A stretch of 40,991 bases of DNA from Bryobacteraceae bacterium (GTDB lineage: Bacteria > Acidobacteriota > Terriglobia > Bryobacterales > Bryobacteraceae), in NCBI GenBank assembly GCA_025927575.1, contig JAICLJ010000021.1:1-40991 (forward strand), written 5' to 3'. Below the pieces are notes generated by a model that was given only the letters and a program-made list of their open reading frames with translations, was not told the DNA's origin and ran no database searches. Below, one piece after another: positions 1-9,274 of this stretch. Positions within the stretch are counted from its first letter, which is position 1; each line of letters opens with the position of its first letter. The translations under genes and the position numbers were made by a program.

Positions 1-1
1 C

Positions 2-2569
2 AAGTCCGGCGAAAATACTCCGCACGGCAGTGTTTTTTGGGCTAATTACAACTCGTACACCGGCGCTAGAGCGTGGCAGGACCCTACGAGCCCTTCGTTC
101 GAAAACTTTAACCAGTTCAGCGCTACAAACGGAGGCCCGGTCTACATTCCGCACCTGTATAACGGGAAAGACAAAACCTTCTACTTCTTCAGCTACGGCG
201 GCGCCCGCTATCGTACAGGCGCCCGAAGCGAAATCTCCGTTCCCACAGAGGCCTTCCGCCAGGGAGACTTCTCCTCCCTGCTCGGTTCCATTACTATCCT
301 CGATCCTGCTACGGGCAAGGCATTCCCCGGCAATAAAATTCCTGCAAACCGTATCAGCCCGGTTTCGACAGCTCTGCAGGATCTGATCTACCCGGCTCCT
401 AACTTGCCGGGACAGGGAGATCTGGGACTCGTGAACAATTACTATACCGACCCCGGCGCCCAGTTCAACGCCGACAACACGTCAATACGCATCGATCACA
501 AACTCAGCGACAAGAATTACTTGTTTGCTCGCGTGGGTCTCACGATTCACAACCAGGATGCCAATCCGGGCCCTCTGCTCCAGGGCTACGGCGGCACCGG
601 AGACAACGATCCCGGCGCCAGCGTAATTATTTCCGATACCTACACCATCAGCCCGGCGATCGTGAACGAAATGAAGCTAGGGTATGCCAGCCAGAGTTTC
701 GATTATTGGGGCGTTAACAATGTTCCGGACGTCGTCGGCTTAATTGGACTACAGGGGATTTCCAACCCCAATAACGATCCCGCGAGTTCGTCGATGCCCG
801 CAATCGATATCGCGGGCGCGAACGGGTTCCAGGGGACAAGTTCCACCGGATATAGTTCGCAGACTCAAAATACCTACCAGGTCACCGATAATCTGTCCTG
901 GTTCAAGGGCCGCCACAACCTAAAGCTTGGCATCGACATCCGGCGCTACCAGGTGAACGATCAGAATAAACCGCAAAATCTTTCTGGCGCTCTGTCCTTC
1001 GATGATCAATTGAGCGGTTTCGCTTACGCCAATTTTCTTCTGGGAACTCCGTCCTCTGTGAGTCTGGCGATCGCGCGGCCCAATGCTTACATACGCGGCA
1101 CACAAACGGGCTTCTATGTCCAAGACGAGTTCAAGGTGAGTCCGCGTATCACACTCACTTACGGTCTCCGCTACGAGTATCAGACTCCCTGGACGGAGAA
1201 GTTCAATCGTATGAGTTCTTTCGACATCAACTCGGGAAAAGTGATCACTGCGGGCAAGACCATCCCTAACGACCTGGTCCCGTCGGTCGCGGCTGCCCTG
1301 CCACTTGAGACGGCGGCTCAGGCCGGTTTGCCGGTGAACAGCCTCATGTATTCCGATAAGAACAACTGGAGCCCTCGCATCGGCTTGGCCTTCCGACCGT
1401 TCGGCAATGACAAAACGGTGGCGCGCGTCGGCTATGGCGTGTTCACCTCGATGTGGCCAGGATTGCTGGGCCTAGGCGCTACGGGCGGCCCATGGCAGTC
1501 CACACAAAACTGGTTCATCGTCAACAATCAACCTAGTATCACGCTCCCCAATCCGTTTGGCTCGGCAGCCCAGGGCTTCGATGGCGTTCAGAGTATCAAT
1601 GCCATCGATCCCCATTTCTCTCACGAGCGCAGCCAGCAGTGGAATGTCTCAATTGGCAGGCAGATCTGGCAGACCGCGATCGATGTGGCGTATGTGGGCA
1701 CCAAGGGCAAAAATCTTCCCTTCTATCAGAATCTGAACCTGCTGGCTCCCAGCACCACTCCGTTCAGCACCGACCGGCTGTCTTATCCGCTGTTTAACGA
1801 TCTAGGCTATAACCAAACCGGAGGCTCGTCCATCTATCACGGTCTGAACATCAAGGCGGACCGGAGAGTGACACACGGCCTGACTCTGAACGCCAATTAC
1901 ACCTGGGCGAAGGCGCTCACCGATATTGGCCTGAACGGCTATCTGAACACTTCGCAACAGAACCAGTATGATCGCTCGCTGGAGCGCGGAGATGACCCGG
2001 CCATTCGCCGCCACGTCGCAATCTTCAGTTATATCTATGAGCTTCCCATCGGCAGAGGGAGACCGCTCCTCGGCAACGCATCCGGTCTGTTCGATAAGAT
2101 TGTTTCCGGATGGCAGGTCGCCGGAACCACTGTGATGACGAGCGGGGCACGCCTGTCGCCGTTGTTTTCCGGAGTCGACCCAACGAATACCAACGAATTC
2201 AGCGGAAGGCCGGATCGCATAGGCAGCGGCTACGTATCGGGCTCGATGACCAATCTGATTGAGAATCATCAGCCGATCTTCGACAAATCGGCCTTCGTCG
2301 TTCCCGAATCCGGCCGTGGTTATTACGGCAATTCCGCGCGCATGATCCTCTCCGGTCCAGCGTCCATAACCTGGAATATCATTGCCGCGAAAAACGTGTA
2401 TCTTTTCTCGGAACGGGCCCGCGCGCAGCTCCGCTGCGAGTTGTACAACGCTTTCAATCACCCCAATTTCGGGAACCCTAGCACCGACGTTACCAGTTCG
2501 GGTTTCGGACTCGTCACCGGCGCGGGGTCTGGACGTCGAGTGCAGATCAGCGCGCGATTCGATTTCTAA
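2..2569 (+). CDS. TonB-dependent receptor, Oar-like (5' end outside window)
   Basis: Outer-membrane receptor of the large Oar-like family common in Acidobacteriota. By family it would import a bulky substrate, here perhaps an oligosaccharide, using TonB energy. The frame is open from base 2, so about 855 residues of the C-terminal part are visible; the signal peptide, carboxypeptidase-regulatory-like domain and start of the plug lie upstream of the window. Visible signs are the family motif NGKDKTFYFFSYGGAR near the left edge, alternating beta-strand text such as GRHNLKLGIDIRRYQ, FYVQDEFKVSPRITLTYGLRYEY and LRCELYNAFNHPNFGNP, and a C-terminus ending in an aromatic (RVQISARFDF), as expected for a beta-barrel. 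The stop overlaps the next ATG by one base, so it is probably co-transcribed with the hydrolase and GH42-like genes. No SusD partner is visible. The family call is firm; the substrate is inferred only from neighbours. Confidence 0.88.
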   Translation, partial: KSGENTPHGSVFWANYNSYTGARAWQDPTSPSFENFNQFSATNGGPVYIPHLYNGKDKTFYFFSYGGARYRTGARSEISVPTEAFRQGDFSSLLGSITILDPATGKAFPGNKIPANRISPVSTALQDLIYPAPNLPGQGDLGLVNNYYTDPGAQFNADNTSIRIDHKLSDKNYLFARVGLTIHNQDANPGPLLQGYGGTGDNDPGASVIISDTYTISPAIVNEMKLGYASQSFDYWGVNNVPDVVGLIGLQGISNPNNDPASSSMPAIDIAGANGFQGTSSTGYSSQTQNTYQVTDNLSWFKGRHNLKLGIDIRRYQVNDQNKPQNLSGALSFDDQLSGFAYANFLLGTPSSVSLAIARPNAYIRGTQTGFYVQDEFKVSPRITLTYGLRYEYQTPWTEKFNRMSSFDINSGKVITAGKTIPNDLVPSVAAALPLETAAQAGLPVNSLMYSDKNNWSPRIGLAFRPFGNDKTVARVGYGVFTSMWPGLLGLGATGGPWQSTQNWFIVNNQPSITLPNPFGSAAQGFDGVQSINAIDPHFSHERSQQWNVSIGRQIWQTAIDVAYVGTKGKNLPFYQNLNLLAPSTTPFSTDRLSYPLFNDLGYNQTGGSSIYHGLNIKADRRVTHGLTLNANYTWAKALTDIGLNGYLNTSQQNQYDRSLERGDDPAIRRHVAIFSYIYELPIGRGRPLLGNASGLFDKIVSGWQVAGTTVMTSGARLSPLFSGVDPTNTNEFSGRPDRIGSGYVSGSMTNLIENHQPIFDKSAFVVPESGRGYYGNSARMILSGPASITWNIIAAKNVYLFSERARAQLRCELYNAFNHPNFGNPSTDVTSSGFGLVTGAGSGRRVQISARFDF

Positions 2570-4674
2570 TGAGCTTGGCCGCTATTTCAAAATTGAAAAA
2601 CATGGACAAAGGGCAGAATTCAATGGTCCGCAGAGGGTTTCTGAAGAGTGCCGGCACGTTCGCCGCCCTGAATCCGTTGAAACTTCTGCTACCCACCGCT
2701 TCCCTTTCTGCTGAGCCGGCAGCGCCGGCGCAAACGTCGAACACGGGAGAACAGCGCTACCGGATGTTTCAGGACTACCTGGTCCGGCGTGCGGCTGAAG
2801 TGACAGAAAATAATCTGTCCGGGATTCGAGACCTGGGCGATTGGAAACGAAGGAGACCCGAACTCCGTTCGCAACTGCTGGATATGGTCGGCTTGAATCC
2901 GCTGCCCGCGAAGACGCCTTTGCATCCGCGTATTACCGGCACGGTGGAACGCGATACCTATCGCGTTGAGAAGATCGTTTTCGAAAGCCAGCCTCATTTC
3001 TACGTCACTGGCAATCTCTATCTGCCGAAGCAAGTGAACGGGCGGTTGCCGACTGTGCTTTATCTCTGCGGACATGCGCCCAGTCCGGCAGGCGCCAAGA
3101 TACAGTATCAACACCACGGAATCTGGCTTGCTCGGCACGGCTATGTTGCGTTCCTGATCGACACGATCGAATTCGGCGAAATCCCCGGAATTCACCACGG
3201 CACACACGACCTCGAAAAGTGGTACTGGCTGTCGCTCGGGTATACGCCCGCGGGACCGGAGGTCTGGAATGCCATTCGCGCGCTGGATTATCTCGAAATG
3301 CGGCCGGAAGTAGATCCGAAACGGATGGCGGTGACTGGAATCTCCGGAGGCGGCTCCATGACGTGGTACACCGCAGCGCTTGACGACCGCGTCCAAGCCG
3401 CCGCGCCGGTTTGCTCAACGTGGTCGGTGAAGGCCCACACCGCACGGGATGCCGTACAGGAAAACTGCGATTGCATCTATTTCGTCAATACGTTTTTGGC
3501 GGATCTTCCGTTAGCGGGAGCGTTGATTGCTCCCCGGCCGCTCAAAATTATCAGCGCCAGCCGTGACGTTTCATTCCCGGCCGACGGATATCACGACGTC
3601 TACCGGAGAAGCCGCGCCATCTATGATCTTTACGATGCCGGCGATCGTGTGCAGGAATATGACTATCCCTCGCCTCATATGGATATCCTGCAATTCCGAA
3701 AGGAAGCCGATGAATGGCTCGGCCGCTGGTTGCACGGCGACAGGACGCCCTTCGACGAAGGCAAGATCGAAAGGGAAGATCCATCTCATCTAAAGGTTCT
3801 CGACCATCGCCCCAGCGATGCCATCAACGAGGGAATCGACAAACGATTTATCCCGGCTCACCGAATTCAGGACTGGACCACGCTCGCTGCCTGGAATCGG
3901 CGTCGAAGTGAATTGCTCAGTGACTTGAAAGAAAAAGTTTTCCGCGCGGTCCCGAAATCGAATCCTCCGTTCAATGCCTGGAAAAAAGCGGACGACGGAT
4001 GGGTGAAGCGATACGCCGAAGCTTTTTACGTCGAATTCACAACGGAACAGGGCGTTCGAGTCAACGGCCAACTCTTCATTCCCCGCGATACCAAGGAGTC
4101 CCATCCTGGTCTGATCTACGTCAAAGGTGCAGACGATATTGTCTATCCAATCGACTACGACGTGCTATTGCCCGCATTGGAAAACCATGTCGTGCTCGTA
4201 CTTCGCCCACGCGCCGTGGATTATCCGGTGGACCGGTTCAGGATGGCCACGGTTAAGAGGACAGCGGCCCTGATCGGAGCAACCATCGAATCGATGCAGA
4301 TTTGGGACATTCTCAGATCCCTCGATTATCTGGGCGAGAGCGAGGGCCTCAAGCTAAGCGGAATCTCGGTGTATGGTCGCAAGGAAATGGGAGCGCTGGG
4401 ACTTTATGCGGCTGCTTTGGATGACCGAATCAGCCGCGTGATCCTGGACGATCCGCCTGCTTCGCATTGGCAAGGCCCTGCTCTGTTGAACGTTCTTCGC
4501 CTCACCGATTTGCCCGAGGCGGCCGCGCTGGTTGCTCCTCGAGAGATCGTGTCGCTCACCGGATTGCCACAATCGTACGCCTACACTTCTTCCGTTTACG
4601 CTCTTTTCGGTAAAGAAAATCAGATCCGCGCCGTGGATTCGTTAGGCGATGCCTTGCGGGTCTGGGAGTCCTGA
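2569..4674 (+). CDS. Secreted alpha/beta hydrolase, acetyl-xylan-esterase/dienelactone-hydrolase-like, with degenerate second domain
   Basis: Probable exported esterase acting on decorated polysaccharide. The N-terminus carries a Tat-like signal (RRGFLKSAGTFAALNPLKLLL, twin Arg at residues 20-21 from the first ATG). Starts at 2569, 2602 and 2623 are all possible; 2569 gives a TAATG overlap with the receptor. The first alpha/beta-hydrolase domain (about residues 60-420) has the nucleophile elbow GISGGG with Ser259, then Asp333 (SRDVSFPAD) and His370 (PSPHMD), a complete triad. A second hydrolase-like half (about 450-701) repeats the layout: YTAALDDRVQAAAPV in half one matches YAAALDDRISRVILD in half two. 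Its elbow, however, reads VYGRKEMGA, with Lys at the nucleophile position (about residue 605). It is probably catalytically dead and may serve in binding or folding. The exact substrate is unknown; location between receptor and glycosidase suggests deacetylation of a sugar polymer. Confidence 0.75.
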   Translation: MSLAAISKLKNMDKGQNSMVRRGFLKSAGTFAALNPLKLLLPTASLSAEPAAPAQTSNTGEQRYRMFQDYLVRRAAEVTENNLSGIRDLGDWKRRRPELRSQLLDMVGLNPLPAKTPLHPRITGTVERDTYRVEKIVFESQPHFYVTGNLYLPKQVNGRLPTVLYLCGHAPSPAGAKIQYQHHGIWLARHGYVAFLIDTIEFGEIPGIHHGTHDLEKWYWLSLGYTPAGPEVWNAIRALDYLEMRPEVDPKRMAVTGISGGGSMTWYTAALDDRVQAAAPVCSTWSVKAHTARDAVQENCDCIYFVNTFLADLPLAGALIAPRPLKIISASRDVSFPADGYHDVYRRSRAIYDLYDAGDRVQEYDYPSPHMDILQFRKEADEWLGRWLHGDRTPFDEGKIEREDPSHLKVLDHRPSDAINEGIDKRFIPAHRIQDWTTLAAWNRRRSELLSDLKEKVFRAVPKSNPPFNAWKKADDGWVKRYAEAFYVEFTTEQGVRVNGQLFIPRDTKESHPGLIYVKGADDIVYPIDYDVLLPALENHVVLVLRPRAVDYPVDRFRMATVKRTAALIGATIESMQIWDILRSLDYLGESEGLKLSGISVYGRKEMGALGLYAAALDDRISRVILDDPPASHWQGPALLNVLRLTDLPEAAALVAPREIVSLTGLPQSYAYTSSVYALFGKENQIRAVDSLGDALRVWES

Positions 4675-4677
4675 CGC

Positions 4678-7600
4678 GTGTTCCTGAGAGTCACAGGCCT
4701 TTTCCTCCTGATCTGCTCGTTGCAACCACTCCTGGCCGCCGCGCCGCGTGTTCTGGTTCTGGATGATTTCGAAACCGCGAATGCGGCTCAAAAATGGAAC
4801 GGCTCCGTGGAGGTTGTAACTGGCCGGGCGTCGCATGGAAATAAGTCGCTCCGGATCGCATTCCAGCCGGGGCGAACCGAGATCAGCACGACGAAACTCT
4901 TTCATGATTGGCGCGGATACGACCGCCTGTTATTCGACGCTTACTCGGATCGCGACGGACCGATCCTCGCCAGTCTTAAGATTTATGATGCCCGAGGTGG
5001 GGATGCGAATCGAGCGGCAACGGACGATTACTATAACGCGGAAAATAAGCTTTTTCTATTGAAAGGCTGGAACCATATCGAAGTGAAGCTCACGCCACTG
5101 CGAGCCTCTTCTTATCTTCGAGGTATCGCGCTTGATCGAATTGTCCAAGTTTTACTTGAGGTCAATGGTTCACGGCTCCCTGTCACTCTCCTGGTCGACA
5201 ATTTTCGTCTTGTGCAAGGTCAGGAAAATAATGAAACTGCCTCCCGGACACAGCCGGGAGAGGTTGTCAACGTAATTGACAACCGATGGGCGACGGTACG
5301 GCAGGTTGCCCGGCCTGAAGACGTTCCGGAATCGCCGCAGGTCACGGCGCTGCGGCAAAATGCCCAACAAGAATTCGGCCTGCTCGAAAAGACGATTCAA
5401 GCGGCAAAACTGGAGGGCATCGAGACGATCTACGAAGAGCGTAGCTTAGTCGTCGGACAGCTTGGTTTGAGAATCCGTCCGTTATTGGCCTGGTACAACA
5501 ACGATCGGAAAAAGAAGGAAATGTTTGCGTATGTATCTCAAAGTTGCCGGCGCTCCCGTCTGAAACTGGAAGACGAACTAACTGGCGACGTGCGGGTTGG
5601 CGACGGCGACGATACGCAAGTAATCGGCCCACTGATTCGCTTGCTTCCTCCTTTGAAGGGGAGACCAATTGAAGGTCAATTCTTCACGGACGATCGCCAC
5701 GAGCCGATGATGATTCTCTCTCTACACTCGCCCAGTCAGGTCTTACAGCGTTTCTTTGCCACTCCGCTCCAGCACATCGAGAGCTACACGGTTGGCGGCG
5801 GCTCGCGCTGGACCATCGACACCTCGCCCGTGTACAAGGCATTCAAGGAAGATCCCGGTACTCATCGTGTTGGATGGGATGGCTGGTGCGGCCATCTGAT
5901 CCGCGATCTTAGTTCGATGGGCGGTACAAAAAAAGAAAATGTCGTCATATGCCTGGAGAGCCCCCGAATTCAAAGGGCGGTAGAGAGTTATATCCGGTGC
6001 AACATTCCTAGGTTTCATGCGAATCCCGATTTGCTCTACGACATCATGGGCTACGAGCTGATGTACATCTGCTACTGCGATCGTAGCCAGCATATGTTCC
6101 GGATGTGGCTCGAAGAGAAACACGGAACAATTGAGGCGGCGAACGAGAAATGGGGCACTTCGTACAAATCCTTCGACGAGGTAGTCGCTCCACCGGTAAA
6201 AAATTCGCGACCGTTGCCGGGAACGACCCGTGCCCTCTGGTACGATTGGGCTCGCTTCAATCAGGACCGGTTTACAGATTACCTGATTAAGCTTCGCAAC
6301 ATCGTTCGATCGGTCGATCCAACCGTGCCGCTCGCAGCCGGCGGAAGCTCCAGCATGCTTGCGGGCCGTACGGGAACAACAGGAATCGACGAAGAGCGGA
6401 TCGTGAATGAGGTAGACGATCTCATCATTCACGAGGGCGGCGGGTCCACATTAGGCACGGATCTACAACTCGCGCTCTCTGAAAACAAGAAGCCGTTAGT
6501 GGATCCGGAGATGAGTCTTGCCTCAGTTGAGGATCTATTCCCGCAATTCCTGCATGGAAAATCGGTGGCGCAACTTTACCACTGGCCCGTCCAACCGGCA
6601 AACGAATTTCATAGCAACAACTTGTCCTCATTAGCCCATAGCTGGCGTTACTCGTTACACGACGTGGACGAACTGCTGCGCGCGGCTTTGGATATCCGGC
6701 GCCTGAATAAAGAAATTGCGGCTTTCGCCGATCCTCCGGCTGAAGCGGCGATTCTGTATTCTCAAACATCGACATTACAAATTCCTCCGGAAATGCTGAC
6801 GTGGGAGACGACGCCATACCTGGCCGAACTGGAAAAGATTTATGAGGCGAGCCAATATCTTGACGCTAAAGTGACGTTCGTCACCGAGAGGCAGATCCGA
6901 AAGGGCTGGCTGGATCGCTACAAGTTGCTATTGATTCCGGCTGTCAGAAATATTCCTTCGGACGTTGTCGAAAAGATATGGACGTACGCTTCGCGAGGCG
7001 GAAATGTATTGATGACGCCCGAGTCTTTCCTGGGAGACGAATACAATCATCCCGAAGATTACTTGAAGCGGCTTGGGGTGAAAATCCGCGAGACACAGCG
7101 ACCAGCGCCGGGGAGCCTGGGTTCTCCCGTCCAGGGCTACGATCAGAGTTTTTCTCAACAGGTAACCTTCGCTCCCGGCCGGAGTGCGACGCTGCGGGCA
7201 ATGGGCGCCGAAGGCCCTGCGATCGGGACGTTGGACACGCAAGGAGTACAACAGCGCCTGGAAATTGATAAGAGCGCGAAGGTCCTATATTCCTATCCGG
7301 ACGGAACTCCGGCGGTCGTGCGCGTCGCTATTGGAAAAGGCTCAGTGTATTACCTTGCATCATCGCTGAAGGCGCAGAGTTATAGCCGCCTGCTGGACAC
7401 TGTTTTTACTAACACCGGCATTCGACGGCCGATTCGAATGCAGATGGTCAACGGCAGCGCGCCTTGGAAAGTGGAGGCGCGGTTTGCGACGCTGGGGAAA
7501 CGGAAACTGTTCTATGTCGTCAACTTCAACGATCAGCCCATGGACCTAAAACTACAGCCAAAGTCAGGGCCAATTGAAATGCTGCATCAACTTCGGGACG

Positions 7601-7689
7601 ATATTATGATTTCCGGAGACCGCATTAGAGTGGAGCCGCACCAAACTTATATTTATGAGTTGGCACAGCCGGTCAACGAATCAAATTAA
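4678..7689 (+). CDS. Secreted GH42-like glycosidase (beta-galactosidase-type fold)
   Basis: Large exported glycosidase of 1003 residues with a signal peptide at 1-22. The start is GTG, three bases after the preceding stop, with GGGAG at 4664-4668. Residues about 23-180 resemble a jelly-roll carbohydrate-binding domain (VLVLDDFETANAAQKW to VDNFRLVQG). The central part resembles GH42: GYELMYICYCDRSQHMFRMW followed by the WL-x2-KHGT-x3-ANEKWGTSY signature. Glu460 in that motif sits where GH42 has its acid/base residue, and Glu611 in DPEMS could be the nucleophile. The region about 690-830 looks like the GH42 trimerisation domain (AILYSQTS, YKLLLIPAVRNIP, ASRGGNVLMTPESFLGDE), and a small beta-domain closes the protein. 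The expected NE before the acid/base motif is YE here, so it is a divergent member. By family it would release beta-linked galactose or a related sugar; specificity cannot be read from sequence. Confidence 0.72.
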   Translation: MFLRVTGLFLLICSLQPLLAAAPRVLVLDDFETANAAQKWNGSVEVVTGRASHGNKSLRIAFQPGRTEISTTKLFHDWRGYDRLLFDAYSDRDGPILASLKIYDARGGDANRAATDDYYNAENKLFLLKGWNHIEVKLTPLRASSYLRGIALDRIVQVLLEVNGSRLPVTLLVDNFRLVQGQENNETASRTQPGEVVNVIDNRWATVRQVARPEDVPESPQVTALRQNAQQEFGLLEKTIQAAKLEGIETIYEERSLVVGQLGLRIRPLLAWYNNDRKKKEMFAYVSQSCRRSRLKLEDELTGDVRVGDGDDTQVIGPLIRLLPPLKGRPIEGQFFTDDRHEPMMILSLHSPSQVLQRFFATPLQHIESYTVGGGSRWTIDTSPVYKAFKEDPGTHRVGWDGWCGHLIRDLSSMGGTKKENVVICLESPRIQRAVESYIRCNIPRFHANPDLLYDIMGYELMYICYCDRSQHMFRMWLEEKHGTIEAANEKWGTSYKSFDEVVAPPVKNSRPLPGTTRALWYDWARFNQDRFTDYLIKLRNIVRSVDPTVPLAAGGSSSMLAGRTGTTGIDEERIVNEVDDLIIHEGGGSTLGTDLQLALSENKKPLVDPEMSLASVEDLFPQFLHGKSVAQLYHWPVQPANEFHSNNLSSLAHSWRYSLHDVDELLRAALDIRRLNKEIAAFADPPAEAAILYSQTSTLQIPPEMLTWETTPYLAELEKIYEASQYLDAKVTFVTERQIRKGWLDRYKLLLIPAVRNIPSDVVEKIWTYASRGGNVLMTPESFLGDEYNHPEDYLKRLGVKIRETQRPAPGSLGSPVQGYDQSFSQQVTFAPGRSATLRAMGAEGPAIGTLDTQGVQQRLEIDKSAKVLYSYPDGTPAVVRVAIGKGSVYYLASSLKAQSYSRLLDTVFTNTGIRRPIRMQMVNGSAPWKVEARFATLGKRKLFYVVNFNDQPMDLKLQPKSGPIEMLHQLRDDIMISGDRIRVEPHQTYIYELAQPVNESN

Positions 7690-7717
7690 GAAGTTGTCAC
7701 GACCATGGTTTGTCTCG

Positions 7718-9166
7718 TCAGTGCTGGATCCGAATCTTTCCGAGGGGGTACCAGCCGTCCGGCTCCATGCCGGCAATCGCGAGCTTCACCTTCGGCTCGT
7801 GTGTCGTGGGATCGACAATGGCAAGCGACAGCTCATAGTCGCCGGCTGGCATATCGGCCGGAACAAACACCGTGTCGTCGTAGATAACATCGCCCGGTAG
7901 CCACTTCCGGATATCGGCGGAGGTCAACAAGATCTGTGTGCGGGAATTCCCTTTTAGTCGCAAAGCCAGTGGAAAATCCTTGTAAGAGGGAGCCACTCCC
8001 TTGTTCTCCCACCAGGTTGTAAAGGCAATTTGGCCTTGTGGCGGAATAATTGAATCGTAGGTGAACTTGCGGAGAACGAACCGGTAGCCCATCTTCTTTA
8101 ACCAGCGGTTCACCGCAGGCCAGGATTGCTCTGGCACCGCGGAAGACTTAGCGTTAAACGACGAGATGTGCCACTTCAAAGACTGATCGATGATGTAATT
8201 TACGTCCCAGCCTTTGTCGAGCCAGTGCTGCATCACCCAACACGCCTCGAACGAAACCGGAGCCTTCTTCCAGGCATCCCGCATCCCGAAATTGACGATG
8301 GCCTCGGGATAATAATCCTGCATGTGCGACCAGGTCGGGGAGAACCCGCCCATGTCGCCTAGACAATCGACCCTCCAGCCTACGGGCTTTTTCGAAATCG
8401 CATACTTGTTCGTCTTCTCGTCCGTTAGCATCATCACCAGCGGCGTCTTGTTGAATGAATCCAAATAGCTATCTACGAGAGCATGTCGAGTAGTATCGGA
8501 AAGATCGGCTGCTCCGGCGCCCTCGCCCCACGCGCCCACGATCGCCAGGTCGACGCTCTCAAGATCCGGGTCGCCATCAGAACGTTTCCCGAGTTCGCGA
8601 ATGAATCCGCCGAAATCCCGGGCATACCGTGGATCTTCCGGATCGGTGCGCCATTTGGCGTTATTGAGTTTGCTGCCCCTTTCATCCCCGACCATCTTCC
8701 GGTACCAATCCGGTACGTCGTTGTCGTCTTTGGTCCCATAAGGAGCAACTCGTAGCATTAATGTTTGTTTGCGGTCGTGGGCGGTACGAAGAGCGGTATC
8801 GATAAGGTCCCATCGATACTTTCCCTTCTCCGGCTCGAGGAACCGCCAATAGATTCGGAAATAGGCAATCGAGGTCATCGGGTAATTTGCATTGGCAAGA
8901 TTCCCGTCGAACTTCTGATAAACGATCGGATAGCCTTCGGTCCAGGTTTCGCCTGTGTTTAGCGCATCGCCGTTGAACCGCTGAAATGTCGTGAAGCCAA
9001 TGCCGGGATTCGTCAAGACGTCGTCAATCTCTTTGGGACGCACCGTGAGCGTCGTTTGGGCTGTTAAACCAGGACAGCTACCTGCCAATGCGATGAGAAT
9101 AAATATTGTTCGTATCATTTCGATTCGTTTGCGGCGGGCGCATGGGAACGGCGATAGCAGTGTCAA
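7718..9166 (-). CDS. Secreted DUF4832/TIM-barrel glycosidase-like protein
   Basis: Exported protein of 482 residues, convergent with the GH42-like gene (28 bases between stops). The N-terminal part reads like a clan GH-A-type TIM barrel: a start shared by DUF4832/DUF4874 proteins (TNPGIGFTTFQRFNGD), IYWRFLEPEKGKYRWDLID (the usual strand-2 text of cellulase-like barrels), and IVGAWGEG, where the Glu is a candidate catalytic residue. The C-terminal about 150 residues match the DUF4832 beta-sandwich (GYRFVLRKFTYDSIIPPQG, TTWWENKGVAPSY, LAIVDPTTHEPKV). I chose the TTG start at 9166 because AGGA (9173-9176 on the complement) lies six bases before it. ATG at 9118 gives a shorter, tidier signal peptide (MIRTIFILIALAGS) but has no visible ribosome site. 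Activity is unproven for the family. Confidence 0.68.
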   Translation of the reverse strand: MTLLSPFPCARRKRIEMIRTIFILIALAGSCPGLTAQTTLTVRPKEIDDVLTNPGIGFTTFQRFNGDALNTGETWTEGYPIVYQKFDGNLANANYPMTSIAYFRIYWRFLEPEKGKYRWDLIDTALRTAHDRKQTLMLRVAPYGTKDDNDVPDWYRKMVGDERGSKLNNAKWRTDPEDPRYARDFGGFIRELGKRSDGDPDLESVDLAIVGAWGEGAGAADLSDTTRHALVDSYLDSFNKTPLVMMLTDEKTNKYAISKKPVGWRVDCLGDMGGFSPTWSHMQDYYPEAIVNFGMRDAWKKAPVSFEACWVMQHWLDKGWDVNYIIDQSLKWHISSFNAKSSAVPEQSWPAVNRWLKKMGYRFVLRKFTYDSIIPPQGQIAFTTWWENKGVAPSYKDFPLALRLKGNSRTQILLTSADIRKWLPGDVIYDDTVFVPADMPAGDYELSLAIVDPTTHEPKVKLAIAGMEPDGWYPLGKIRIQH

Positions 9167-9172
9167 GAACTT

Positions 9173-9176
9173 TCCT
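9173..9176 (-). promoter_or_regulatory. Ribosome binding site favouring the TTG start at 9166
   Basis: The complement reads AGGA six bases upstream of the TTG at 9166. No comparable site precedes the alternative ATG at 9118, so this decides between the two starts, although only weakly. Confidence 0.4.
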
Positions 9177-9178
9177 GG

Positions 9179-9210
9179 AAGCCCGCTCTGCTTCGTTTGG
9201 GCGGGCTTTT
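9179..9210. promoter_or_regulatory. Perfect 8-bp hairpin in the leader of the DUF4832-type gene
   Basis: AAGCCCGC at 9179-9186 pairs with GCGGGCTT at 9201-9208 across a 14-base loop and is followed on the + strand by two more T. It could terminate a + strand transcript, but no + strand gene ends here. On the - strand it lies 12 bases upstream of the TTG start at 9166, just before the ribosome site, where it could act as a leader hairpin or mark the 5' end of the message. Confidence 0.45.
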
Positions 9211-9274
9211 AAAGTGACCATACATCGTACCCATTCTGATTGCTCGCTGTTGGGGGAGTCTCTATTTATGGCTT

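Noticed and set aside
30-386. 118-residue + strand open frame at the left edge
   Set aside because: It is out of frame with the receptor, whose own frame is open from base 2 and carries clear Oar-like motifs across the same bases.
5743-6432. 229-residue - strand frame
   Set aside because: Antisense to the GH42-like catalytic region; no recognisable motifs.
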